DNA from: Caenorhabditis remanei
Lineage: Eukaryota; Nematoda; Chromadorea; Rhabditida; Rhabditidae
Assembly (NCBI RefSeq): GCF_010183535.1
Contig: NC_071332.1
Location: 15,810,001-15,874,000 of the forward strand
Direction: 5' to 3'
DNA length: 64,000 nt
In this document: positions 1 to 12,791 of the stretch, one piece after another
Numbering within the stretch: the first letter of the stretch is position 1
How the letters are laid out: the number at the start of each line of letters is the position of its first letter
Position numbers and translations under genes: made by a program
Notes under the pieces: generated by a model
Told to the model about the DNA's origin: nothing
Databases searched by the model: none
The model's input: only the letters and a program-made list of their open reading frames with translations

Positions 1-644
1 TCTTCTCTCTTGATTTTTTTTTCAATTCTATTTCTCTTTTTTGATTAGACAACCTCAACCGTCAGGTGGCAGCACTTCAAGATCATTTTAATGTGAAAAC
101 CGCCCCGCCGAGCACTTTTCTTCTCGAAGGCTCAAGTGAGAAGAAAAACAGGTGGCAGAAAGAAAAACAAAAAGTTTTAGTTTTCATCCCTTCTTAAAAA
201 TATATAGACGAGATATCGGGTTTCATGAAAAAGAGGAAAATAGAGAAGGACCCGAGGTGGTAACACAATTTACGGACTTAAAAAGTTCGAAAAGGGGGGA
301 TTCAGATGCAGAAGACGAAATATAGAGAGACGCACTTTTGAGAAGGAAGAATAAGAAAATATGTTATCGAAAAGTAAACATTTGAGGGAAAACAGATAGA
401 ATTGGGGAATTGTTGTCTGGCTGAAGGTCAAGGGCTCCTCGGCAGTCCTTAAAGACGAATTTTATTTTTGTTGTGTATAGTTGATTGTAGAATGCGTTCC
501 AGGAGAGTTATAATTTGAGGAAAACTTGAAAGCCCTAAGGATCCCTAGTCAAGATGGAGTAACAGGTTAGGTTCACTCTTAAGTTTGGTCAATAGTAATG
601 ATTTACAATTAAACTGAAAGTTACACAAGTAAAACGCAGAATTG

Positions 645-720
645 TAACGGACCGAGCAGGGCCGGGCCGGCCCGGAATCAAAAAACATCTCGGCCCGGGC
701 CGGCCCGCTCGGCCTGTTTT
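645..720. repeat. GGCCCGG-rich dispersed repeat
   Basis: Two GGGCCGGGCC-type blocks separated by a short AT-rich spacer. The same motif recurs near 7.82, 11.62-11.98, 25.31, 40.97-41.18, 45.80 and 45.92 kb, so it belongs to a dispersed family. The better preserved copies end in CAGACTTG inverted repeats; here the ends are not clear. Confidence 0.6.
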
Positions 721-3629
721 AAAACATGTTTCTAGTTCACGACTAAAACTTTAAAAATGAATCAAAATGTAAATATGTATGATAGTTAAAGCATTTTCAC
801 TCTATTTTTTCGAAAAATTTCAAAACATTTTGGTAAAACAATGGGTACCCACTTGAATTCGGGACGACCGAATCTCCTCAAAATCTCAAAAGTTGATCTC
901 TCAATTTCCCATCACCCTACAATCACTTTACTGACAAGATATGATAGAAATGAAAAGTGACAAGAAGACAGCTTGTCTCTGAATTACGACGGAAAAGTGA
1001 ACTCTTCAAAGGCGACAAAAAACTCTGCAGGCTGGAGACACGAACAAATAACACACAAACTAATCTCGTTTCGTTTCGTTTTTTTTCAGATTTAAACTGG
1101 TGTTCTGGTAGGCGGATGGACACTCGTTTCCCCCCTATTTGAATCATTCTGTTTTTTTTTCATTCTCTCATTTTCAGAATCTCAATTTCAGAAGAAGATG
1201 GACTTCCGTTTTTCAGAGAAAGAGGGGGACATCCGGACTAACAGAAATTCCTTATTACTTTGCAAAAAAGGGAACAACGTGAGAAAATAAGAATTGGTTT
1301 TGGTTGCTGAAAAAGATGGGTGGGGGGATGATCATTGTATGCATAACGGGACACACATACACAAAAATAATCGAATAATAAAAAAGAGAGAATGGAGGAT
1401 AAAACTGAAAAAAAAATTTGGGGAGGGTGGGTTAATATGAGAAAAGAAGGATGGGAAAAGTTGGAGGAGGGGGGCAGGAAGATCAGAGAGCAGTGGGGAA
1501 AAGTTTTTAATATGGGCGGGATGTTGATCTGTGAAATATTTTTCATTAAGCCGTGGGGTTCGGAGGTCAGAGACCTGAGGGAAAAGGAATCTATATGAGC
1601 ACACCTGGAATCTTGGGCGGTGTATCACAAGAGCTGTAGCTGTTTAGTATTGCAACGATGCAAGGTTTGATCCATAAGCTTGAATTTGTTGGAATGTAGG
1701 TTATCCGCTCATTTTGTGGTACAGAGTCTGAAGGGATGTAAAACATGTCACTGATTAACAAACTAATCAGAGTTGAGCGTTGTTCAGTATAGTAACCGAC
1801 TCTATAGTTGGTCTGTAAGATTGGGTCTCCTTGTTTAGGCGTTGCATGTACACGAAGATGGATGCTGATCTTGATTAAGGCTGGCGATGCTTAAGGTATA
1901 TGCATGATTGCTTTCATAGTTTAATCTAGGGTGCAACTGTTACGGATATAAAACAGAAATGCTGTGGATTCTGAATCTGAAATCAGTCATTTTTGCCTAT
2001 GATCGAAATGAGCCTTTATAAGGGTTTTTGCAAGCAAGTACATAAACTCTCGTTATGAGTTCCTGATAGGAATTCTTTATTTTATACAGATTCAAAATAC
2101 TCACTAATTCACGTTTAAAAAAGTTATTTACTTCCGTGTATAAAGACCCTGGATGACCTCTACAAGAGAGGGCATGTGTTCTTGTGATGTTTGAGGAGTT
2201 TGGTATACAAAAAACTGAATCAAGAACGGAATACATATTTTTTTTTCATAAAGATATGGATGCATATCTATGATAATTTTTAATAAGAAACAACAATGAG
2301 AATTTTCAAGGAAGACATCAAAGATTGTCTACTGTTGTGATGGGTGGTCCCGGACTGGGGGAGAGGTTATAAATTGAGATTTGAGATTTGGAAAGTATAA
2401 AAGATAACAGTATTTGGGACGTTTCAAAATAAGCCTCATGACTTCCTGATTTCAAAATATATTGTCTCGAAACGTCCAGTTTTAGTGAATCTCACTACTG
2501 TGAGACCAAAAAATTGGTTACCTAAAACATACGTCAATAACTAAAAAGTTCTCAGATAGTTATCTCAGGTAATTAGGGGTAATTAAGGTTTTTGCAAAAA
2601 TGATAATTCGTTGACGTGATATTTTCTAGTTGCCATGAAGAACCTAACCACTGGGCTTACTGTAGATGTGACAATCCGTGTTTGAAAATGCATGAACTTG
2701 AACAAAATCAACAATTATATAAGTATGTAGATCCTCTCGAGAGTACAAGGGGATTTGAACATTGAACTTTTTCTTCTTTTTAAATTCCGTCATATCAGAA
2801 CAAAAAGGGTGAAATTTCTCGATTTTTAATCCTGTTACAAAATACTCCTACTCATTATGATGTAAGTTTTGATCTACCAAGGGAAGTGTTTTTCCTGGTT
2901 TCAATTTCCTGGAATCATAATACAGATCGTGGATAATTACTAGAATTTCACACGATGTGAAATTTGCAATATATTTTTTCGGGAAAAAGGAGTTGTTTGG
3001 AGAAGTTAAGCAGCTCCTCTTCCAACTATATATTTAGAATGTCTGTTTACACTTTGTACCCATCCAGATTCTCAGATTAACAAAACTTTGGACCTACTTT
3101 TGGAGATTCTTCAAACTGCAGAGAGCACACGGAAGTAATTGCGCTCTACTGGACTCCAACTACAGTAACCCTCTCGTGACGGAGAAAAAAGTTTATAAAA
3201 AGAAAGAAACTAAAAACGGAATCATGTGCTAAGTATGCTATCCCAGAAAAAAGAAGTTGATATAGAAATTCTAAGAAGTCTGGAGGTCCATAGAGGTGGA
3301 AGTGGGGGGAGGGATTGAATCGTCTCGTGGGAATATTCCAGAAGTCGACACTTTCACGTATTTCTCTTTCGACCAACAAAACGGAAAGGAAAGGGGCCCA
3401 TAATCTGATATGAATGAGACGAAGGACCAGTGGTAACGCGGAAGAAAAAATATGGATATTTTCCGAAGGGGGAATAAAAACGTAGTTCGAAAAGGAGACC
3501 GCCGTGGAAGGAAAAAGGAAGGAAATATATTGGTTTTGGAGAAAATATAATTGTATTTTTCATTTGGCATGAATGAAAAAAGGAAAAAAATGATTTGTTG
3601 GGAAGAGGTGTCGAACCGTTACAGGCAAA

Positions 3630-4580
3630 GCGCGATGGATCCATTATGGGTCAATATACGTCCATATCGAATATGGATTCACACAGGATTTAAAACGCGG
3701 ATCGAATATGGGTAGGGAGGCACGTGCTTCCAAATCTCGGTAATATCGTTGAGAATTTTTGGAAATTTATGGTTATTTTCATTAGAAAAATTAAAGGTTT
3801 CCACTATTTTTCATTTCGGAAAGACATGCTGAAATAAGTTAGCAGGTGGAATAAAAGGTAAAGGTACTTTTACTCTATAGAAGTGTTCTTTTGATAAAAG
3901 ACTATTTTGCCAAGTGAAAAACAAAAATTGATTAGTGTACTGAAATTATATAAAAGTGAAATCATACCTTGTTTTCGATGAAAAAGTGAGTGGAAACGGA
4001 GAAAATTTGGTAGACGAACAGAGTTGGACAAGAGTGGAAGTTGAAAAAAACAATAGTAAAAAGTTCCCACAATAAGAAACTTGTAGTAGCAAAAGAATAA
4101 GTCTCTAACTTGCGAAATAGCCACAATAAATGATGGTTTGAACCAGAGTTGCATAGAAGTGAAAATTTCTTATACGGTAGTCGGAAGTGATTTTCCTTAT
4201 CTGGAAGTCGAAAGTGAAAAAACGCCCGGAAGTCGGGAGACGGAATTAGATTTTTTCGAGAAAAACCATAAAATTGCCGAAAATCGGTGGAAAATTAGTT
4301 TTTGACTGAAGAACAACCTATTTTCTGTGCTTTTAGACCATTTTTCCATGTATTTCTGCGAAATTCACTTTTCCGAAATTCCACCGTTATGGAATGACGG
4401 AAGTCGGAAATTGAATTCCTTATCCGGAAGTCGGAAGTTGGAATTCCATGCAACTCTGGTATGAACCCAATCAAGTCAAAGAAGCCAAGGATTAGGCGTG
4501 GATCCATAATGGATCCATAATGGTTTCATAATGGATCCATCTGACATACCAACAGCATCCACGCGCGATCCGCGTTTTAT
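3630..4580. repeat. GGATCCATTATGG repeat with inverted shared motifs
   Basis: GATGGATCCATTATGG near 3634 reappears inverted near 4527-4543, where GGATCCATAAT is repeated three to four times in tandem (4498-4545). AAACGCGGATCG near 3693 also reappears inverted near 4566. This looks like the ends of an old foldback element; exact boundaries are not clear. Confidence 0.4.
4145..4470. repeat. CGGAAGTCGGAA-type dispersed repeat
   Basis: Clusters of CGGAAGTCGGAA-like words, ending close to GGAATTCCATGCAACTCTGG. A related copy with CGGAAGGCGGAA words and a similar end (GGAATTCCGCTCAACTCTG) lies at 36010-36310. No coding potential. Confidence 0.5.
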
Positions 4581-5654
4581 CCCCAATGTATCCATCGGGG
4601 TGGTGATAAATGTGGTTGAAGGAGGAAGTTTAGGTAATCTTTTGAATTTTTTTTTGAAAGTTTTTAGGATTATTATGTATTTTCAAATGTTGCAATTATT
4701 CTGGAACATACTTAAAAAGCTATCTAAGAAAACTCTTTTTTTCACTGAAGATACTGAAAAATTTCTGCACTTTTTTGTTGTACGAAATTAATTTATTCTT
4801 TGAACCAAAACTCAATTTCTGCTAATTTCACTGAAAAGTAGCCATAGACGTAAAAAAGTAAAACCTTTTTCAGGAGCAAAAACTCATAAGCATTCCTTTC
4901 CCCAAAAAACCGAAAACCGAAGGACGAAACCAATTTCTGGTAACCGCCGAACCCGAAAATGAGACACCAAAGGCCCGTTTTAATGGATTTTTCCCTCATA
5001 AAGATGAATATGAATATCAAAATGCATATCATATTGTTATGGTGTTTTTTTTGCATTCTTTCAAAAAACGAGACAAAAAGAAGAAAAACGTATGTCTGGA
5101 ACATGAATAGATGATTTAAGAAGGGACAAAAAACGAGAAGTGTGGTGATATTGTGGTCTAGAGGAGTAAAAAAATAGAAAAAAATTCTGACACATTTTGC
5201 ACATTTCGAGTGACAATTGTCGTTGGAGGGATGAGGATGTCATAAGACAGTGCTGTGATTTTTTTGTTTAGTTTAGTAGGTTGTGTTCCACTATGGAAGT
5301 GCGCTCTAACCCGAACATTTGGTCACTGCATCCTAACTACAGTGACCAAAATTGTCAGTGTAAGTTAACTACACTGACCAAATTGTTTGAAATAATCAAA
5401 TCAAAAATTGTGATGTGCACAATTTAATAAGACCTCCAAGTATCACAAGTTGCAAAATATTGTGTTTTGCTACACATCCTTTCTTATTATTAACCTTATT
5501 AGTTCCCTCTTATTAAGGAAGAACAAGAGGAAATGTATTTCCGGCGGTGCAGTGCACGTATTCTGCGTCACATGTCTAGCTTTCAGGAAGATTCTGCGAA
5601 GGAAAATTGATAGAAGTTCGTTTTCATGAAAAGCAAAAAAGAAAAAAGGAATTT

Positions 5655-5732
5655 GCCAAGGGTAGGAATCGAACCCCCGTTGCTCGGGTGACAAGCAAAA
5701 CAGTAACCGGAAACACCACGCATACCTCGTCA
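5655..5732 (-). other. Degenerate tRNA-Val(CAC)-like sequence
   Basis: Read on the minus strand it contains a good Pol III B box (GGTTCGATTCC), an A-box-like GTGGTGTTTCCGGTTA, and a 5-bp stem around a 7-nt loop GTCACCC that would place CAC as anticodon. The T stem has a mismatch and the acceptor ends do not pair, so it is more likely a tRNA pseudogene or SINE-like piece than a working tRNA. Confidence 0.3.
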
Positions 5733-6599
5733 GAAATCAGCTTGCCGCCGATGAAAAGCGCGGCTGTTTTGGGGATTTGCGCTTGGAAGCAAAACACAAA
5801 AACCAGGTATTCTTTGAGATTTGGAGAAAAGAAATAAAGAAGAAAAAGAAGAAATTTAAATTCCATTTCGATTTCAACTGAACCTTTTTTCTAGAAACAA
5901 TCAAACAAGAAATAAACAAAAACCACTGAGAAAGAGAACCAAAAACATTTCCAACTCCTCTTCTCCACCCGTTTAACAAAGTTTTGTGGTCCTCCCTCTT
6001 CGAAGACCTGAATGGGTGGGTCCAGGTCCTAATTTGAGAGGAGCACTACAACCTACAACATAATGAGTTGGCAGGGGAAGAAATGGCACGAAAATATTGG
6101 GAAGACCATCCGACGTCACCAGAGAATAAATAGGGGAAAAAGCCTGAAAAAGAAGAGAAATGGGGTATATTCGATAGCTTTGGGAGTGATACTCTCTATT
6201 CATTTATACTAATTTTATTATGTCTTGTTCTTTTTTTTTCGTTTTAACACATCTGACCACTTGTTCTCATCATTTTATATTAATTTTTAACATAGATTTA
6301 TTTTAATGCAAAGTTTTTAATTTAATAGTTTATTTTTCTGTTTTAATTTGGATTTTAAGCGATTTTTATTGAAAAAACATCAAAAACCTATTTCAAACTC
6401 GCGCTAATTTACGGGGTACGGTGTACCAAGTGTCGTAAAATATGGCGCTTGCGTACCCCACGGTGTTTGAACAGTTAGTGTGTTGGAATTTTAACAGGAT
6501 TGGAATTCACTCATTTTCAGCGTTTTTCAGCATTTTTTCACATCAAAAAAATTATTTTAATAATAAATAGTAATAAAAATCGATTTTTCAGTCATAAAA

Positions 6600-9500
6600 A
6601 TGTCAAACGACTGGGGAAACGACTGGAATACGGATACTTGGAACACCGGATACTCACAACCCCAACAACCGGCCGCACCGGCAGCCTCACCGACTCCAGT
6701 AGCTCAAGATAATTCTTATGGGTGAGATTTCGCTAAAAATTACTGAAAATTTGAAAAATTTTCAATTTTTTTTGTTTTCAGTGGCGGATATTATACCCAA
6801 CAGAGCACCGGATTTGATAGCGGGTACGGACAATCAGGTCCCCAGCAAAATCAATTTAATAATGGGGGAGGATACGGGCAACAACAACAGCAACAAAATT
6901 ATGGATATTCACAGAATGGTAAAAATTTTTTTTGAGCAAAAAAAAATCTAAAAATAATAATTTTTCAGGAGGATTCGGAGGATTCCAGGCACAACAACTG
7001 ATGTCGGATCCGATGTTGAATGCTGCGAAACAGTTTGGAGGACAATTCGCCGAGCAGCAGAAGGAGAAGGTAGGAAATCGGAGAAATTGAGTGAAAATTC
7101 ATTAAAAAAACTAAAATTGTTTGGTGAAAACTCTGTTGGAAAGAGTGAGAAAGCTCTAGACATGCATATTTTCAGTCAAAACTTCAGTTATAAGGCGAAA
7201 ATCAAGAAAATAAGGTTTGAAGCTAATTTTTACAATTTTTACTCAAATTTTTATTCCAAAATCTTCAATTTATAGCTGAAATGTATAGTTTTACACCAAA
7301 AATCGCTTTTATACAATTAATTTCTTGCAAAATCAGTGAAAGTTTGCAAATTTTGAATAGAAACTGTTGAAAAGCTCAATTGAGTTTGAATTTAAGATTT
7401 TGAAGAACAGGATAGATTTTTTAGTATTTTTTAAGCGAAATTTGCCATTTTAAGCAAAAAATTTCAATTTGTATACAGGTCATATTCTGATTAGGAAGTT
7501 AGATTTAGCTGTTCTCAATGTAAAATTGATGTAAAAATAGCAAATTTCAGCTGAATATCGTCAAAATTGCCTTTTTTCTTATTTTAGACCACGAAATTCA
7601 CAAAATTCTAGGTTTTTCAGGTATAATTGAGTCAGAAATTGTAGTTTTTTCAAAAAATAAACCAATTTTTCATCAAAAATGTGATCATTTTTGACTATTT
7701 TTCAGAATTTCTTCTAATTCTGAATGATAGTCGAAAATTATACTTTTTCGCGAAAAAAATTCAAAAATTCGAGAATTTTTGAATTTTGAGTTTTAGCAAA
7801 AATGTAAAAACCCATAGCTGTCAAGGCCCGGCAAGGCCCGAAGGCCCAAAAAATGACCTTTTTTGCTTTTTTTTTTCGAAATTTTTTCAATTTTTCATCG
7901 AAAATGTGACCATTTTTTACTTTTTTGCAAAAAAATCCAAAAAAATTTGACTTTCGCGCCAATTTGCCCGGGCCTCGAAAAGTATGTTTAAAAAACTCAT
8001 ATTTCTTGTATTTCAGCTCACGAAATACCTCGGAACATTCAATCTGAAATACTATTTCGCCGTGGACAATGCCTACGTCGGAAAGAAATTGGGAATCCTT
8101 TTCTTCCCATTTTTCCATAAAGATTGGTCTCTGAAATTCGCCGGATCCTCTGATCCCGCCCCAGCTCGTGATGACGTCAACGCTCCGGATCTCTACATTC
8201 CATTGATGTCCTTTTTGACATATATCCTCGTTTCTGGATTCGTATTGGGCACTCAAGGACGATTTTCACCCGAAATTCTGGGAATTCTGACGTCGAATGC
8301 GTTGATTTGGGTGATTTTGGAAAATATTGTGATATTCATCTCGAAATATATTCTGAATATATCACAAGCGTTGTCGGTGTGGCATTCATTGGCTTATAGC
8401 ACATATAAGTTTGCCCAGTGAGTTTTTATTTGATTTTTGAATGAAAAAAAATGAAAAAATGAGGAAAAAACGATATTTATGTCTGGTAGTCAATTCTTCG
8501 AGATTGCACGTCCTGAAAATTAAAAAAAGATAAAAAGAATGAAGAAATCCAGGCATAGATAAGTTTTTCCCTGAAAAGTGAATACAAATTGATTTTATCA
8601 TGAAAATCGTTTTTTTTTAAAGTTTTCACATCTCTCGGACATCGAGACCCACAGAGAAACTCTGAGAACGATAAAAAGTTTTAAAATTCCAAAATTAGGA
8701 GTAAAATCAAGAAAAAAAACTCGCTTTTCCCTAAAACAATCGATGAAATTCAAATTTTCCCAGAAAATAACTCGAAAATGACAAGTTTCATCGATTTTTT
8801 CTCCTATCAACCGTTTTTTTTCATAGAAATGCCAATATGGTCTCGGAGTTTGGAATAGTATAAATTTTTATATAAAATACTCAAAAGTGGCAATTTATTG
8901 CCAAAAACTCATATGCCTTCCTGGTAGAGAGATTGTTCAATTTCCAAATTTGGACATTTAGAATTCTAGACACACAGACTAGCACTCATTTTCTCTTTCT
9001 CCTTTCTTTAACTCCGCCGATAACTATTTGGGGCGAAACACAGCTAAATTTGGGTGGAAAATTGTGTAAATCACATTTATTAAATTTGGAATTTTAGACC
9101 AAAATATCTGGATTCTGGAGGGCAACTTTTAAAAACTGATTTCCCATCAGAATTTGATTGTCTATCGATTCTGCTAGGTCTCGTTGCTGAACTCCAAATT
9201 CAGTCCTGACCATTCCCTATTCCTTACCGAAACTTTCGCCGTAGCTGGTCGAATATTCGAGCTCTCACTCCGACTATCCGTCTTTGTATTACAAAATAAT
9301 GCATTACGATAGTCCCTTATCGATAATAAAAACACCAATGAATCCAACGGTGGATACATTGAAATACTCATCACCACGAAATGTCCGAGTTCTCCAACAT
9401 AGATTCCAGTCACACTGCCAGTGATTATTATCGCCGGTGGGATGTAGACGAAGATCAATGGGGTTACTGCCTGGAATTATTCACGTCATTGGTTTCGGAG

Positions 9501-12500
9501 AAATATAGAATACCTGCATCACAATCGCTCTCAACAGTTGCATTTGTGTCTTGTAGAGATTCTTTGAGAGCTGAGCCAATTTCAGTAATTTCATGTTATT
9601 CTTATACGTGAGAATACCGCAGACTAACGAAATTCCGTAGAAGAGAACCTGAAACTATACTTATAGCCTCTTTCTGACAAATTGCTAAGTAAGTCACCTG
9701 AAAACAGCCGAGACCAATGAACGATCCCATTGTACCCCAATTGACATCACCGACTTGATGAAATGGTGTTGTGGAGACGTGCTGAAATTGCTTCGAATGA
9801 AATTAGAATCTTGTTAGAAAATATGACTTATATAACACACTGGACCCACATAGGGTTTGTCTGTTAAGTCGAATTGCTCAATGTACATTGTGGAAATGCT
9901 GAAAATCAATGAAAGTTGAGTTCGCGTCAAAGGTACGCCTGACTCACTTGAAATACGCTGTCATTTCTGGTGTAGGACCCAAGAACACGGTGACACAAAA
10001 GGACCAAATGAGAAATGGCAAGACGCAATAGAGAATGACAATTATGAGACCGAGACCTTGAAAGTGATGTAACCAGTGACGGCTGAAATTCTTTTCATTT
10101 TTTTGATATCTGAAAGCAAGGACTTACTGGCAAGAGGAGATATAGCGATAGATGAAATTGAGGGATAGAAATGAGGAGCTGGCGACGAAGCACCCGCAGT
10201 AGAGGACTGGAATCGCATGGTTTTTAAGACTTTCTGAAAAACTCTAAGAGCCACTCACCTTGTAGCAAATGAGTCACTGAATAACCCATATCAAAGAGTC
10301 TGTTCTCTGAATAGAAAACATAACCGATACCATAGATATCCACTACTGCATAGGGTTGAACTAGCCAATCGACGACACAGAAAAGGAATGCATAACAGCA
10401 GTAAATCCTCAAAAAGTTCTTATATCCACCGAATTCCTTTCTCGATTTCTTCTCGATTAATACGAAGAGAGTGATTGTCGCCCAAATAGCGATGAGAAAT
10501 GAAAACCAGCCGAAGAGATGGGTTATGGTAGACCACGTGGATTGAGGCATCTGGAATAAGTCTATAAAGTTGTGAGAAAATAAATAAGAGAAAGAAGTAG
10601 TCATAAATGTCTAGAGATAATTGCTGATTTGCGGGTGTGAATAACAAGTTTAAGTGGACTTTGTGGACTTGGTGAAGTCATAGAGTGATGCTACTCGGTG
10701 ATGGAGATTTGGAAGGAGTTAGAGAGAAATTATGAGAAGTCCAAATTTCTCTATCGAATTGAATCATACAGAGTCAGCTAGTATATCTCTAGAACTAGAG
10801 AGTTCCAAGATGATTCCTCGGTAAAATTTCCGAAAAAACATTTTCGAAAAATTGTTTGAAAAATTTTTTTTCCTACACAGCTATGATCGAAAAGTAGTTC
10901 TTGGTAGAGCTACGAACACTGAAATCTCAAGTTTTTTCTTCGATATAAGTACTCTAGGTCTAATAATGGACTTAATAGCGATCTAGATACCTGAAAAACC
11001 ATAGTTTTTAAGAATGAAAAAATAACAAAAGATCTGAAAATCTTCTCAAAAACTCCGCTAGCCAAAGCCTCTGTTCAAACTGAATAAAAATCTTTGCCTT
11101 GTGTACCCAAGTCAGAACCCACTTATCAGACTAGCCCCTCCTCTCTCCCCATGAGAACATCTATAATTATCAATCATCCATATAATTTTCAGTATGATCG
11201 TATGTCTACTCCTCTTCATGGTCGGTGACAAGACCTTCTACTACGGTGCACTCGCCTACAGCTCACTCGTTTTGGTGCTCTTCTTGCTCCGCTCGGTCTC
11301 TCACTTCATGTTCGACACGTCCGGATCGTATGGGTCCGACGAGGGAAGGAAACGAAAATTGATACTCGTCGCATTTGTTGTCATCACTCAACCGCTGATT
11401 ATGTGGTGGTTGACGAGGTAAGGGAGCATGAAGCACGAAGACTTTATTAACTTGTCCAGTTTTTACTAATTTTCATCCATTGTTATGCAGGAGTATCGGG
11501 AATTCCAAGATCTGGATGTCTGGATACACAGACAGACATTCGGGACATCCGGATCAACAGAAGTACAGACATTTCAAGTTCACACTGACACTACACTGAC
11601 AAGCAGACTTGCAACGGGCCGGATCGAAATCCGAGTTTCTCCGGCCCGGCCCGGCCCAGTCGGTCCGGAAAATCAGTACTGAAAAAGTCAATTTTTTGAA
11701 AAATTTCCGATTTTTTTTGGCAAAAAATTTTTAATTTTTTGTTTAAGAAGTTCAAAAATTCCATACTTGTCAATATCCGGGCCGGGTTTGTCAACAGAAT
11801 TTCGGGCCCGGCCCGGCAAATTGGCGCCAAAGTTGAAAATTCAAATTTTTTTCGAATTTTTGACATTTTCTCGCGAAAAAGTCAAATTTTTGCCTGTAAA
11901 ATTCTGAATAATCAGCAAAAATAAAGATTTCGGCCGGGCCTGGCCGCAACTTTTCCTGCCGGCCCGAAATATTGCAAGTCTGCTGACAGAAACTATCCGG
12001 ACACACCGACACACAGACAGACAGACAGACATCCAGATCTGGAATTCCAGACTACCGTAACCCTCTCCTCACCCTTACTAACTCTGTCCCTCGTGCACTA
12101 TTATTAACTTATTCACTGGTCCATTTTTTATTAATTTTTAGCCACTTTTATGCAGGAATATCGGAAATTTCAAGATCTGGATGTCTGGATACACAGACAG
12201 ACATTCGGGACATCCGGATCAACAGACATACATACATTCTATGTTCACACTGACACTACACGGGCAAAAACCATTCGGACATACCGACACACCGACAGAC
12301 ATTCAGATCTGAAATTCCAGACTACCGTAACCCTCTCCTCACCCTTACTAACTCTGTCCCCTCCGTCCAGTGTCCTCTTCTCCACTCACCATATTAACGC
12401 ATATTTGTAGCACACAAATCCAGTCGACACCGCCTCGAATCATTGTGGGACACGAGTGGTTGGAGACGAATATCAACGGATAAATATACTCACTTCATGT

Positions 12501-12791
12501 CATAATTTATGTGTTTTTTCTTGTCTTCGAAATTATATTTTCTTTTTTGTATAATTCACAGGATATCAAAGAAATTAAAATTCTCCGGTTTCAACATTTT
12601 TTGTAATAGAATTTCTTTAATTTAGCGTCGCTAGCAACTACGACTACGACAAATTCGGCCTCGCCCAGCTGGCTCTCTCCAAAATGACCGGCGGATCTGG
12701 AGGAAAAGCGAAACAATTTATGACGAACGATGGGGAAATCGATTATGAAGCATTGCTGAAAATGCCGAAGGACGATTTCGAAGGAATGTAA
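6600..12791 (+). CDS. yif-1: YIF1-family ER-Golgi membrane protein
   Basis: Homolog of YIF1, a multispanning membrane protein that partners YIP1 and acts in ER-to-Golgi vesicle traffic. Exons: 6600-6721, 6782-6918, 6969-7069, 8017-8417, 11193-11417, 12626-12791, all in frame, giving 383 residues. Residues 1-120 are a soluble Gln/Asn/Gly-rich head (starts MSNDWGNDWNTDTW). Exon 4 begins LTKYLGTFNLKYYFAVD, the conserved entry to the Yif1 domain, followed by about five membrane segments that end at QPLIMWWLTR. Most YIF1 proteins stop shortly after this point. Here a hydrophilic tail ending MPKDDFEGM follows, or a different 23-residue tail if the exon at 12411 is used. Intron 4 (2.8 kb) holds a receptor gene on the opposite strand; intron 5 holds tandem and mobile repeats. 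The family call is firm; which tail is normal is open. Confidence 0.88.
9174..10550 (-). CDS. Str-family 7TM chemoreceptor, nested in the YIF1 intron
   Basis: Nematode seven-transmembrane G-protein-coupled receptor of the Str superfamily, expected in sensory cilia. Exons (transcript order): 10550-10259, 10233-10128, 10082-9948, 9898-9841, 9781-9698, 9648-9514, 9470-9174; frame is open throughout, 368 residues. Family signs: YKNFLRIYCCYAFLFCVVDW in TM2, YCGCFVASSSFLSLNFIYRY around TM3, CHRHWL after it, and KNLYKTQMQLLRAIVMQAV then YPPLDSL and YR near the C-terminus. The chosen ATG directly follows a TTATTCCAG acceptor; an in-frame ATG at 10604 would add 18 residues. The gene lies wholly within intron 4 of the YIF1 homolog on the other strand. 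It appears intact; the ligand is unknown. Confidence 0.88.
11485..12357. repeat. Tandem pair of ACAGACATTCGG-rich repeats
   Basis: The block starting GGAATTCCAAGATCTGGATG at about 11499 recurs from about 12163, and both end in a shared stretch that includes CCAGACTACCGTAACCC and CTCACCCTTACTAACTCTG. The first copy carries an extra 383-bp GGCCCGG element between its halves, so the second copy works as a nearly empty site. Lies in intron 5 of the YIF1 homolog. Confidence 0.75.
11602..11984. mobile_element. MITE with CAGACTTGCAA ends and GGCCCGG core
   Basis: Terminal inverted repeats AGCAGACTTGCAA and TTGCAAGTCTGCT enclose several GGGCCGG blocks and AT-rich spacers. Flanked on both sides by GACA (possibly CTGACA). 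No coding capacity. The neighbouring tandem repeat copy at 12150-12340 lacks the insert. Confidence 0.65.
12411..12483 (+). CDS. Candidate alternative last exon of the YIF1 homolog
   Basis: A perfect acceptor (ATATTTGTAG) precedes a stretch that joins in frame to exon 5 (AG|C, Ser) and runs 23 codons to a TAA: it starts STQIQSTPPRIIVG and ends ETNING. It would replace the acidic tail and give a protein of 352 residues. It has a stop and no donor, so it can only be terminal. No transcript evidence, so this may be chance. Confidence 0.4.

Larger units (their letters stand above)
1..6599. other. Gene-poor, repeat-rich flank
   Basis: I find no convincing coding exon here on either strand. The longer open frames (for example 1238-1628 on the minus strand) are low-complexity Phe/Ser/Pro translations of purine-rich DNA without splice-linked partners. 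The region holds a GGCCCGG-rich repeat, GGATCC-containing and CGGAAGT-type repeats and a tRNA-like stretch, listed separately. Just before the first gene (about 6413-6467) is a short imperfect palindrome, GGGGTACGGTGTACC followed by GCGTACCCCA. Confidence 0.5.

Noticed and set aside
1238..1628. Overlapping minus-strand frames of about 100 residues
   Set aside because: Low-complexity Phe/Ser/Pro translation of purine-rich DNA, two frames open at once, no splice partners and no recognisable domain.
7738..8256. 172-residue minus-strand frame
   Set aside because: It is the shadow of YIF1 exon 4 plus the AT-rich intron before it; the plus strand carries the conserved domain.
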